64,000 bases of DNA, from positions 1,984,001-2,048,000 of the forward strand of contig JAUCEF010000008.1 in assembly GCA_033558025.1 (NCBI GenBank). Direction: 5' to 3'. The position numbers and the translations under genes are program-made. Source of the DNA: Phytophthora sp. 'mugwort' (Eukaryota; Oomycota; Peronosporomycetes; Peronosporales; Peronosporaceae). This document shows positions 46,306 to 56,871 of this stretch, piece after piece. How positions within the stretch are numbered: position 1 is the stretch's first letter; each line of letters opens with the position of its first letter. Below the pieces are notes generated by a model. That model did not search any database. It was given only the letters and a program-made list of their open reading frames with translations, and was not told where the DNA came from.

Positions 46306-48150
46306 GCAATGTAGTGCTAGTTTCCGTCTGCCACTTGCACCATCTGCAGACGATTCTCCCGTTCCTTTTGTCGTAAGTAATCAAGCAATAAGCCTCTGCA
46401 TGACAGATTCGCAAGTGGTTCCCATGTCGGCTCGTCATAGCCGACCCATTTGACCTTGAACAATCGCTGAGCTCTGTTGGTGGTTTGTTAATAACGGCAT
46501 ATCATCATCCAGGATTGCTTCTACTTCATATTTGTCGGCACTATGATCGACTTCCCAACTATCTTCTGGAAGGAGTTCTTCATCGAAATCGAAGCGTTGG
46601 ACTTCGCTGTGTTCATCCACCACTGAGCAGTTGGTCTTTGCCTCGGATCAGTTACCGCTTTCAACCGAGATACATGTACCACTGAATAAAACTGATACCC
46701 ACTCTTGTCGGAAAGCTCCAGTTCGTATGCAAACTCTTCAACCTTCTTCTTACTCGGGATGGCCCATGCCACCTATGGAGCAGCTTCTTCTTCAAACCTG
46801 CTTTGACCCGTTCCATGAACAACCAAACTTGGTATCCTTCGTTGAACAAGAACTTCTGGTTATCCGCCGACTCGACCAGCACGTTTTCTCCCAACCCGGA
46901 TGAGTTAGCTGAGTCGGGATGGCTTCGCGTTCCCTTTTACCAAGACGTGCATTATGTTCTTCGTCTCGCCGAACCTTCTCCGCCATCTGGTATTTCTTAG
47001 TGAGTCGCAACGCGATTTCCTGTTGACAGTTGGTCTCTCGACGGCATTGAACAGCATCAGCTGAGTTGGTTGAGTCAGCTTTGATAGTTGATGTCATTGC
47101 TCTGAGCGTGGACTGGGCGTCCCATCCTTGCACCAACTAGAAGGGTGTTTCACGCCGAATTGTATCGGGTGAGTTGTTTATGGCATGGACCATTCTTTCG
47201 CCTATGCCATCCCAGTCGGCTTGCAGCGGGTCTTCTACATACACTCGGATAGTCTGGATCATCGTCTTGACTGAGCTGTTCTTGTTGGCCGTTAGCTTGA
47301 GACTGGTAACTCAGCGTTGCTCTTGACCGCGACTGCATCAACTCAGCGAACGCTTGTAAAACTTCGCTCATGAAGCGAGGATCTCTATCGTGAAGAATTA
47401 ACGACAGAGCGCCAAACCTCCGGAATACACATTCTTCGAAGCCTTTCGCCACTTTCAATGCTCCCGTGCTACTCATGGCTTTTGCTATCACAAACCCCGT
47501 GAAATGATCTTGGAAAAGCAATAGCGCGGTGTTGCCCCGCTGAGTATTTGGTAACCGAATTACGAAATCCATTGATACCAGTTGGAACGGGTATTCAAAT
47601 ATAACATTGCCTGGTGAATAGCACTTTAGCTGGGGCTTGCTCTTACTCGTGATGCAATCTTCACATGCGTGGACGTGTTTGAATACATCAGCATAAACCC
47701 CACCCAATAAAACGCAGCTTTCACCCGATGAAAGGTCCGTACAATACCCTGGTGATCGAGTTGTGGCAGTTATGGGGTACTTCGTCAATCATCGTTGTTG
47801 GTATCACCAGTCTCAGCGTGAGGTCTCCATCATCGGACTCAACAGCTCGCCGCCTCTGACCCTGGTAGTACAGCAGACCATCTTCACTGAGTACGAAGTT
47901 GTCGGCTATTTTACTTGCTCGCTGAGTACGACAGTGGGTGAGCCGATCGAGGTCTCCTTGAAGTAATGCTTCCAAGTCGGCCCACTTCAATTTCTCCTCT
48001 TGAGCTCTTGATATGCGTCGTCGCCGTTCCGCTTGCATCACTACTGGATCAATGTCGGTTGCATTGGGCATGCGATTCTCTTCCACTGGTATTTGAGTCG
48101 GTCCTTCTACTCGGCTCCTAAATGCTCGGCTGTGGTGACTCAAACTCAGT
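46306..48150 (-). pseudogene. Ty3/gypsy chromovirus integrase and chromodomain
   Basis: Minus-strand order from 48143: zinc-binding region (FVLSEDGLLYYQGQ), then HVHACEDCITSKSK (HHCC), integrase core with DDE in VSMDFVIRLPNTQRG, LILHDRDPRFMSE and QSQANGQQEQ. Decayed C-terminal frames follow: EIALRLTKKYQ, ELELSDKSGYQFYSVVHVSR, then a chromodomain YEVEAILDDD with, after a frameshift, RLFKVKWVGYDEPTWEPL. A stop follows at 46306. Chromodomains place it in the chromovirus clade and are known to steer integration to methylated chromatin. At least three frameshifts/stops. Confidence 0.75.
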
Positions 48151-48290
48151 TCTAACCTCTTCTAAGTCTGGTAGATGGTCGTGTCGTCTCCAGTTGACTT
48201 CTGTATTCGCCTAGCCGACCTTGCTGGTTCTTTCGCTGGGTTCAACATGGTTTCATCATTGCAGTGGACTCGGCGGGTTTACCGTCTGGT
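47705..48290. repeat. Copy B of the ~585-bp direct repeat
   Basis: Partner of 37900-38483. Beyond 48290 it joins a Harbinger N-terminal fragment, whereas copy A continues into other retroelement sequence, so the right junctions differ. Confidence 0.85.
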
Positions 48291-48657
48291 GACGGAACTC
48301 TTTATGCGAGAGAGCGTCAAACCCGCTCGTAAGGAAGTCGATGCTCTTCGGAAGGCGGTCATGGCCTTGCAGATATCGATACGACGCGACAAGAATGAGC
48401 AGCGCTGCGAGCTCGTCAACTGAAGATGGATGCTCTTCATCGCTAAACAGCTGCAGTGCCCGCTCGTCGCCACTCAGCGCAATGAGCTCGACTTCGGGTT
48501 TTTCGTCCAGGATGGTCACGGCCATGATATCGATGATCTCCCTGAGCTGTTGTTGGCGCTCGCTAACGCGTGGCATACTTTGTAGTGGGGCGGTTTTCCC
48601 TAAATTTCGGAAAGCGAAGTAAGCAAATGCAGTGTCACCGCGTGACTGATGAGTCAA
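48256..48657 (-). pseudogene. Harbinger-type transposase N-terminal fragment
   Basis: Minus-strand frame of about 130 aa: MPRVSERQQQLREIIDIMAV, then LILVASYRYLQGHDRLPKS and IDFLTSGFDALSHKEFRHQ. The RYL..R.RIPKS pattern is the N-terminal part of oomycete Harbinger transposases. It is cut off by the gypsy repeat at about 48290. A separate element from the one at 16.6 kb. Confidence 0.6.
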
Positions 48658-48777
48658 CTGCTGACTCCACTCTCTGGAAGTGCTGATTTCGCGGAAGGGT
48701 TCCTCCTTGTTTTACGTCTCCTACTGCTTTTTTGACAACTGATCGAGGTTTGACCCCCTTTATGAGCTGCTTATCTC

Positions 48778-49155
48778 ATATCAGCCACCTCTAGAGGTGG
48801 CACCTCGAGCAGTGCTGGCAGCGGGTGTATAAATGTCTGATTAAAAAAATACGTCATAATTCCTATAATGACTGTATAAACGTTTGTTGCCATTCTTACT
48901 GAATATTTTTTTTTTTTTATACGTTCGTTCAGGTTGCACGGTGTACCACAGAGCAGCCAGTGGGTACCCTAGAGACCCGAATAGTAGCCTGTTGGGTTCA
49001 TAGTATATTAAAACTAAGTTTTCCTTTTTACGGTAATTACTTTGCTGAATACGTAAAATCTGTAATACCCACAGCTTAAAACGTATAAATAGTATAAACA
49101 TTTAGACGTTTAATTGTACTGTCATTACCAGCACTCCTCGAGAGGTGGCTGATAT
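48778..49155. mobile_element. MITE-like element with 15-bp terminal inverted repeats
   Basis: ATATCAGCCACCTCT at 48778-48792 is the exact reverse complement of 49141-49155; a further partly matching block (CTCGAG..AGTGCTGG) extends the similarity inward. The left end also contains the perfect 18-bp palindrome GCCACCTCTAGAGGTGGC. The 378-bp interior is AT-rich and non-coding. The flanking bases do not give an unambiguous target duplication. Non-autonomous; parent element unknown. Confidence 0.65.
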
Positions 49156-49210
49156 TAAAAATCGATATACGCAAAAATCGTCCGGATATCAGTAAGAAAA
49201 TGGCCGCTAG

Positions 49211-49264
49211 TTTTTCGCTAGGTTCGACTCCCGTATTAGGGGGTGGGTCGAACCTAGCGAAAAA
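49211..49264. repeat. 18-bp perfect inverted repeat
   Basis: TTTTTCGCTAGGTTCGAC (49211-49228) and its exact reverse complement (49247-49264), separated by 18 nt containing TCCCGTATTAGGGGG. Located between the MITE and the secreted glucanase pseudogene. Confidence 0.95.
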
Positions 49265-49437
49265 TGAATACATCAGAGTTAAGACTAAAAAACGACAAAG
49301 CGAATGCATTTCTACAAGTATTAGTTTTTTCGAGTGCTCTTTGACGAAAAGTCTTCGTCCCGAAAAGAAAACAAACCTTGTGAATACAGGGGCGAGTGGT
49401 TGTGGATATCACTTAACAAGCATGGCATTTGATATCC

Positions 49438-51539
49438 ATGGCCGTCCGTTTCGCCGCTTTAAGCGCGATCTTCGTGGCAGGTCGCGCTACGTCCTCTGGG
49501 CGAGGACCTTTTTGTCCTGAGATTGAGGTATGCCGTGCTCACACACACTCTTTCATCCGTCCACAAGAGCAGCAAGTGTCCGCACTGGTGCCGTCACCAG
49601 AACAACCAGATGCAGCCGAATACATTTCAGCATCAGCAGCGCCTCAATCTGTGGAGCTCGAACCATCTGCAGTCAAGTCCAAAGGTAACCATAATTTCTG
49701 TTTGCTTGATGTACGGGATCTTACCGAGCTCCATCGTTGAGGACGAAAATGAATCGCCGTGGCATTTTCCTGTCCTGGGCGATGGCTGTTCAAATGTTCC
49801 AGCACGAAGTGGGTGGGCAGTGTGCTAACTCCGGCCAATTCTGTGGCAACGACGAGAGCGGCCCCGGCTGCTGCTTGAACGGAGAGTACTGCCAGCCTTG
49901 GAATCCATGGTACTATCAGTGTCGTCCGAAGCCTGTCGCCTGTGGCGTCCCCGAGACCAGTGTCGACTACTACGGCGATGATATCTCCAGCATCATCTGG
50001 GGTGAAGCTCCTCGACGACTGCTGCAACAAATGCGCCGAAACCGTCGGCTGTGCTGCCTACACATTGTCAGCTATGGCTGGGACGGTCAGACGCACCGCT
50101 ACCTGAAGAGCGCCACCGGTATCAAGAATAATGACATTGGTGCCGTGTCGGGATCTGTGTCCTCACCTTCAACCGCTGCTGGACCAGCTTCATGTCGAAC
50201 GGAGAACGGGGGTTATTGTGGTAACTCGGGGGGAAGTTTTTGCTGTCCAGCTCACACCTACTGCCAGCCATGGAACCAAGATTTCTACCAATGCAAAGAT
50301 GTCCCGGACAAATGCTCAACGCAACTGACCGACACGAACTTCTACGGCAACGACATGAGCGTCTCGTTTGGCAAGTATCCGTGGGACTGCTGCAACAAGT
50401 GCTCGCAGACGACAGGGTGTGTAGGCTACACATTTGTCAACTCGGACTCGAGAGGCCCTGCTTGCTACTTGAAAAGTAGTCTGGCAGGCAAAAAAACTTC
50501 GGCGGGGGCTGTGTCGGGCATTCGTGACGCGCTACACGTGCAAGCCAGGATTCGTAGCGGCGCTGTCCAGTCCAAGGCTGTTAACCTCGGGGGCGAGTAG
50601 AGTACACGATCATGAAATACCTGGGCAAGACAAAGGGCACCACTGCGTTCGAGGAGCACCGCAAAACGTGGATCACAGAGGCCGATATGAGCGCAATTGC
50701 TCATACAGGCGTCCTGAACACCGTTCGCGTACCAGTGGGTCACTTGGATAATCCGTGATGCTACTACGTCGCCTGGCACTGAGGCTGACATGCATGCACC
50801 TGGAGGGCTCAAGTATGTGGACACGCTCATTAACGACTGGGCAGCTAAGTACAACACTGCCGTCGTCCTGAGCCTCCACGCTCACCAAGGTAGTCAAAAT
50901 GGGTACGGGCCGACGTCACCACCAGTAAACGGAGAGACGAAATGGAGCACTTCCCAGACCAACGTCGACAACTCCATCAAGTTCGCGACATTTCTGGCAG
51001 CTCGATACAAAGACAGCCCGGCCTTCCTCGGTTTGAGTCTCATGAACGAGCCCAACCCGCCCACGGAACGCAACATCCTGTTGGGTTCCCAAGCAGATTC
51101 GTGCCACAGGAAACAAATGTATCTTGTTCGTGTCGCCCTTCTTGAGTGAACAAGGTCCCGAAGGGTTCACGAATATGCTAAGCGCACCTCAATACGAGAA
51201 TGACTGGAACGAAATCCACGCGTATTTTTTGGGGGGGCTACACTGACGAAAACGGAGGAGTGGATCCTCTCAAACTTGGACACATACAGAGAGTACAATC
51301 TCCAGAAGCATTCCAAGGCGAACCGCCTATTTGTTGGTGAGTGGTGCATGGGAGGTCCTCCCGACCAGAACGGGTGTTTTCCAGAACGTGGAGAATTTCC
51401 AGGACCTGGGACGGAAGCAGCTCGTTATGTACAATGCTGACGCGACTGGCGGTTTACCCTTCTGGTCGTGGCGACACTCGGACGAAACGGTCAAGTGTAC
51501 AGGCTGGTCCATGCGGAAGTTCGGCGATCTGGTGCCATA
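49438..51539 (+). pseudogene. Secreted CBM1-PAN-CBM1-PAN-GH5 protein, frameshifted
   Basis: ATG 49438 starts a good signal peptide (MAVRFAALSAIFVAGRATS). Downstream, 49821-49922 is a CBM1-type Cys-rich module (CCLNGEYCQPWNPWYYQC), then a PAN/Apple domain split by two compensating shifts (VDYYGDDISSI, then DDCCNKCAETVGCAAY in another frame). A second CBM1 (50194-50295) and a second PAN (WDCCNKCSQTTGCVGYTF) follow. This layout is that of Phytophthora CBEL-type cellulose-binding proteins. After a stop near 50598, GTTAFEEHRKTWITEADMSA, NTVRVPVGHL, GLSLMNEPNP (acid/base Glu), RLFVGEWCMG (nucleophile Glu) and PFWSWRHSDE give a GH5-family exo-1,3-beta-glucanase. There are shifts or stops near 50010, 50756, 51080, 51230 (in a T6G7 run) and 51370. 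The link between signal-peptide exon and first CBM1 was not resolved. Either a dead gene or one with homopolymer sequence errors. Confidence 0.75.
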
Positions 51540-52144
51540 ATAATTTATTTATTTATTATCCAAAAGTATTGAAGTAAATTGTTGCAAACCAACTTAATAC
51601 AAATTTCACCAGAATAGAATACAAGTAAACATATTATTGTTAGGTACCCTTATAACCACTGGTGCGGCGACAGTTTCCACTTGGTCAATTTTACTACGGC
51701 TGCGGGTCATTCTGTCGCAATCACGCGAGCTAATGACATACAGTCAGACGCCGGACCCGAGTTATGACCTCGGAGTTGGGCAGTTGTGTTGCGAGCTTTC
51801 CAGCACTGCTCGCGATACGGTGGACAATGGGATCATATGACATGACTTTTAACGTTACTCACTGAAATAATAGTCTTGGGCAGCAATTGCGTCTTTGATG
51901 TCAGCTCGTACAGTACCTCGTTAGCACTTCAGTGCTTAAGCTTAGTGTTCAATTTACCTCGAGACCAAGATTCCAAAATGAGACCCTAAAAGTGACATCT
52001 TCAACTCAACTTCAACTCGAGATTTAGCTTTATCATGCATAATAAAGGGTTCAATTTTGTCCTCCTACCCCCTATAACGTGCCGTAGCGACAAGGGGTAA
52101 AACCTTCATTGCCCGCATAATCGAATCTTGGAGACGACTGCAGC
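51540..52144. other. Intergenic spacer
   Basis: AT-rich 3' flank of the glucanase pseudogene and upstream region of the PH-PP2C gene. Nothing recognisable beyond short TTTA repeats near 51545-51555. Confidence 0.5.
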
Positions 52145-55100
52145 ATGGCCAGTCTCCGCCGCTTCCTGCATCGCGACGCGCCGCCGCCCACGAGCTGGCA
52201 GCCAGACGAGAGCTACGCATCTCCAGCCTCACACGTGCACCGCGAGCGCGCCGAGACGGCCCCCACGTCGCAGCTGGAGGCCTCCGACAATGACGGACCG
52301 GGCAGCGCCATTCCCGTACCTAGCCGCGCTAATGCCAGCGCGGGCGTCTCAAGCTTCTCTCGCTTCTTCGACCAGGTGGGCGACCGCTCGTCCTCATCTT
52401 CATCCGACGGAGACGACCTGGAGAGCGCAGGTGCGTTTAGTAGATCAAACATTTAAGGAAAACTCCGTAGATCAACTCGAAGAGCTAATTCGCTGTGATT
52501 AGGCGGCGCGACAACGTCAACGAGTTACTTCCGCCCGCGGACCATGGACGGATATACGAGATATCTCGAGTAATTACTCCGCTTCAGCGGATTCGTCTCT
52601 GCTGGTTCAGTCTTAGTAACAGGTTGTGCATTTGACTATTTTCTTCAGAGCCGCCTTTATGGACGGATATTTGGAGAAACAGAGCTCGGAGGACCCCAAG
52701 CTCTGGAAGAAAAGGTGGTTTGTCATGCAGGAAAGCAAACTCTTCTACTACAAGTCGCAGGGTGACGTCAAGGAGCAGAAACCCACGGACAACACGTGCT
52801 GCGGCGTCATTTCCATGGAAAACATCGACTCGGTGACTACAGCGGTACGACCTGGTCCACTATCTCCCATAGGAGAAGAGGTAGAGGAAGCAGAAGCTGC
52901 CTCTTGCACAAGGACACCCCCGTGTCGGTGCCACCTCTGTCTCACCCCTCCACGTCTCCTCGTTGCTAACTTGCACCTGCGTCCACTCTCCCATGCGCCC
53001 ATCGTGCCCTTGCAGAAGGACTTCGGTGTCTCGGCCTTCCAGATTCGCATGGAAAGTCGGCGATATGTCCTACGTGCCGAGTCCAAAGACATGGTAAGGA
53101 GGTCGTCGCTTGCTCCATTTGTTTCCCCCAAACGAACTAACTTTTATTGCTATGTAAGATGCACGAGTGGTTGTTTAATTTTCAGAAATCAATCGCGAAT
53201 ATCGTTTCAGCACTATCACGAACTCAGGTACAGTACAGTACGTTCTTGATGTCTTTTAGTTTAATGTCCCAACGCGAGTCACTTTCTTTCAGGCGGAGCA
53301 TCGACCGAACCGGCTTTGCAATAGTTTATCTCGAAGAGTACGTGCCAAATATCTGCATTTGTAACGAGCTGCCTCATGTGCCTTTAGCAATCGATGCGTG
53401 ATTTACTCACGTTGAGCGGGTCTGTCTGTTTAAATTCTGATCCAGAGCATGTCCCGCGTGAACCGCAGTGTGTCATTCGATTATCAGGACTACATGGACC
53501 AGTTCCCGGTTGCAGTCTCTGTCGATGATTTATATCGTGGCCGCGCAAGCGGTGGCTTTTTTGCGTCAACGAGCTTTTCAGACGAATCGACGGGCGGCGA
53601 TGGCTCTTCGTCTTCGCGGACTAGTCCTCGGCGGGCAAGTAGCCCGTTGGCTTTTGGTGGGTTTGGACCGCGAAGTCCATTGATGTTTGCGTTCGATCCG
53701 ATGGATGATGTACCAGAGCACCACACTCCTCCGGTAGGACGAAGCTCAATTGCCGAAACGAAAGAAGATAGCGTCGATCACGATGCCCAACTACATTTAA
53801 GTGGGCGGTGGGACGATGGAGCTGCGGAGAGTAAGAACCCAGAGACAAACAGTAATCCGCCACTGTTGATGCCAACATCATCACCTCCAGTCGCAACAGG
53901 CAAATACATCCCTCGGTATCTTCGAAACCGTAGTGCCGCAGAACCAACTTCGCCGCCACCTCTTCCAGTCGACTTGTCTCCACCCCCAGAGCCAGCCCAC
54001 GCTCCTACTGCGGGTCGCTGGGTACCTCACCATCAGAGGGAAGGATTCGCAGAGATGCAGCCAATCGAGTCGTTTTCCATTAACACTCGCGACTCGTTTC
54101 ATGAAACCTTCAACGAAGACAGTTCGAGCTACTCCACGGGTGATGATGTTCATGGAGTCACGTCGCTGTTGGGCGTTCGGTCAGCAATGGAGGATGTTTG
54201 TTGTTGTATCCCGGATCTTAACGCACAGATGAAGGATGACCAGCCCCATCATCAGAGGCAATCGTTTTACGCTTTATTTGATGGTCACAGCGGCGTTCGG
54301 GTAAGTTGTTAGCAGTTTATTTGTGTGCCTTAATTCTAATTAGCGATACTTATTCCTTCAATTTATTGTTTTATAAATTTTGCAGGCTGCGACTTTCTCC
54401 AACCAACGATTGGTACCTTATTTGACCTCGCATGAGACCTTTATGTCGGATACTCAGTTGGCTTTTGAGGAGTCTTTTGCGCGGATTGACAGAGAATTTC
54501 TGGAAAAAGCTGAGGAAGAGGTACACAAGGCAGATACATTATTTGTTGATGCATTGCAACGTAATGCTGATCTGAAAATACTAAACTTCTTTTGATAACT
54601 ATGACAGAGCCTGGATGATGGCACTACGGCAGCAGTGGTGTTGATTCGGGGTAATCGGTTGATCACAGCGAATATCGGAGATAGCAGGGCGGTCGTGAGC
54701 ATTGGTGGTCAGGCGCTGGATATTATTGAAGAGCAGACACCTGGACGTGCAGACGAGCGAGAGAGGATCGAGAAACAGGGAGGCTGGGTGAAAGAGGAGC
54801 GGGAGCTGCAGCTGTCCAAGCTGCACTCGATGGATTTAAGTGATCCAGAAATTCAGCTGCGTGCCGAGCGAGTGGTGAAATGGGTGACAATCTACCGAGT
54901 GAACGGCGAGCTGGCCGTGTCTCGCGCCATTGGTGATATTGACTATAAGGGCGAGTCACTGTCCAGGTATGAGTATTGGGCCTTTCCCGAGGGGCACGAC
55001 CGAGTGTTTCATGGTGATCTCGTTATCTCAATGCCAGAGTGTCAGGTAAGGCGAAGCTCGGTAGGTCTTCCGCTGGCGGCAAAAAGTGCTGACGGTGTTT

Positions 55101-55449
55101 CGTTCGTGACGCAGGAAATCGAAATTACACCTGAATTCGACTTCCTCATACTCGCGTGTGACGGGCTGTGGGATACGATTAAGAGCAAGGAAGCCGTGAA
55201 GTACGTCGCTGACAGGTTACATGAAGGCTACTCTGCAAAGGTATGAGCTTACTTTCATGCGATGTGTTGGGCTCGATGCATTTTTAAGCCATTTATCGTT
55301 TTGATGTGTTTTTGTTCCCGTAGCAAGCAAGTCAGTCACTGGCGAACTTGGCTATCCGGTCGGGCTCATCCGACAACGTCTCCGTCGTTATTGTATTGCT
55401 CAACACGGAGCAGATATCGGGCTCAATAGATGCTTTCTCAAGGCAGTAA
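52145..55449 (+). CDS. PH-domain PP2C protein phosphatase, eleven exons
   Basis: Exons: 52145-52430, 52503-52569, 52649-52844, 53016-53093, 53159-53227, 53293-53337, 53446-54300, 54386-54520, 54608-55045, 55115-55240 and 55324-55449. They total 2421 nt, 806 aa, in one frame with GT-AG borders. Residues about 120-225 form a PH domain (MDGYLEKQSSEDPKLWKKRW...FQIRMESRRYVLRAES...MHEWLFNFQKSI), expected to bind phosphoinositides at membranes. A 250-residue Ser/Pro-rich linker follows. The PP2C (PPM) Ser/Thr phosphatase domain spans about 485-800: GVRSAMED, FYALFDGHSGV (metal Asp), DDGTTAAVV, ANIGDSRAV, LAVSRAIGDIDYK, ACDGLWD (metal Asp) and SGSSDNVSVVIV, all intact. This makes it Mn/Mg-dependent and probably active. 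PH-PP2C fusions are known from oomycetes and other protists. Exon 2 is the least certain, but it keeps the frame. Convergent with the Fe-S scaffold gene, 241 bp between stops. Confidence 0.9.
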
Positions 55450-55690
55450 AGGAGACGAGATTCTCTTTAGTCGAGAATAGCAGCGCGGGGTCAGGAGGGC
55501 GTCTTGCATTCGACGCCTGCCCCCCCCCCCACGCGAAGTCATTGATCAAGTACAGGAAATGCCCGTAGTCGTCCACGGTCGATAAACCCGCTCAAGTGTG
55601 CATATATACGTTTTCGAGTTTACCTCTGGAACAGTTTTCCCAAGCCAAAGTTAGTTGTATCTAACAAACTCGTTTGTTATGCTACAGTCC

Positions 55691-56871
55691 TTACTTCTCG
55701 ACAGATGCAACAAGATCTACACATGACAAATCAAAGGCAAGTCAGCATCGCCCTTCTAGCAACGCGAGAATAGACGCACATACCTTCCACAATTTTGCTG
55801 AATGCTGGGGCCGCAAAGGAGGTCGGGTACTCTTCCAAGAACGACACACCCTCTTCACACGCGCTCGTCATCTTGTTGTCGAGCGGAAGACGTCCCAGGA
55901 ACGGCACGTTGAACTTCTTGGCCATGGCCTCACCTCCGCCATTAGATGCAGGGAATACCTCCATCTGCACCGAGTGCTGTAGAAGCTCCGGTGCCTTTTC
56001 TTGCAGCAGCTACAGAAGAAAGAGGCCCCACAACAATTCACAGTGTCAATCAGTCAGCACATGCTACAACTCTCGACACTCTCGCCCTCACCTTCATGAA
56101 CGTGGCTGTCTGGTCGTTGCCGTCACCTCCAACAAACTTGACGTCACTGAGCGGGCGCTGCACGCCGCTCATGTTCTCGACGACGCCGAGCACGTTGATA
56201 TTAGTCTTGCGGCAGAAGTTGAGCTCCTTGCGGACGTCGCTGAGCGCCACCTCCTGGGGCGTGGTGATCACGACGGCACCGTCCAGATCGGCTTCCTTCA
56301 TGTATTGCACGATACTAATGTGCTCGTCCGACGTACCGGGCGGCGTGTCGATGATGAGGTAGTCGAGCTCGCCCCACTGCACGTCCACGAGGAACTGCTT
56401 GATAATGCCGCTCTTCTTGGGGCCGCGCCAGATGATGGCGTCATCGGCATTGGGCAACATAAAGCCAATGGACATGACGCCCAAATTGTCGTCCACGTAG
56501 ACGGGCGACCAGCCGGCCGCACTCTGATGCACTTCGTGACCCATAAGACCCAGCATCCTGGGCACGCTCGGGCCCGTAATGTCCACGTCCAGCAGCCCAA
56601 CCTGGAACCCCTTGCCGGCCAACGCGAAGGCCAGCTGACAGGCCACTGTGCTCTTACCCACGCCGCCCTTGCCCGACAGCACGAGAAGCTTGTGCTTGAC
56701 GCCCGCCAGGCGCTGCTTCACGTCCGAGACCGCAGGGTCCGGCTGTCGTGCCGCACCTGACGCGCACAAGCTTTGGTTGGGGCAACCGGCGCAGCCATCG
56801 GCCTTACCTGCTTGTTCAGACTGGGGGCCCACGCACTCTTCGTTGGCGTTGGCAGGAGCGCTCGTCGCCAT
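55691..56871 (-). CDS. NBP35: Cytosolic Fe-S cluster scaffold NBP35/NUBP1
   Basis: Exons 56092-56871, 55784-56009 and 55691-55716 (introns AAG/GTGAGG...CTGTAG and GAAG/GTATGT...GTGTAG), 343 aa. It is a P-loop ATPase of the Mrp/NBP35 family that assembles 4Fe-4S clusters for cytosolic and nuclear proteins, DNA polymerase delta among them. The N-terminus has the intact CX13CX2CX5C cluster motif (EECVGPQ...[11 protein letters not shown]). The deviant Walker A reads [11 protein letters not shown], with [14 protein letters not shown] and [15 protein letters not shown] (Walker B region) following. Where most homologues carry a CPxC pair after ENMSG, this protein reads [18 protein letters not shown] with no cysteine. 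The start at [12 protein letters not shown] fits family length; the frame extends 35 codons further up but that part looks non-conserved. Divergent from the transportin gene. Confidence 0.93.

Noticed and set aside
49219..49240. GGTTCGACTCC, a perfect tRNA B-box, suggesting a tRNA or tRNA-derived SINE
   Set aside because: No matching T stem, acceptor stem or A box can be drawn; the motif is explained by the inverted repeat.
55795..56760. 321-aa plus-strand frame
   Set aside because: Antisense shadow of NBP35, caused by high GC and codon bias.
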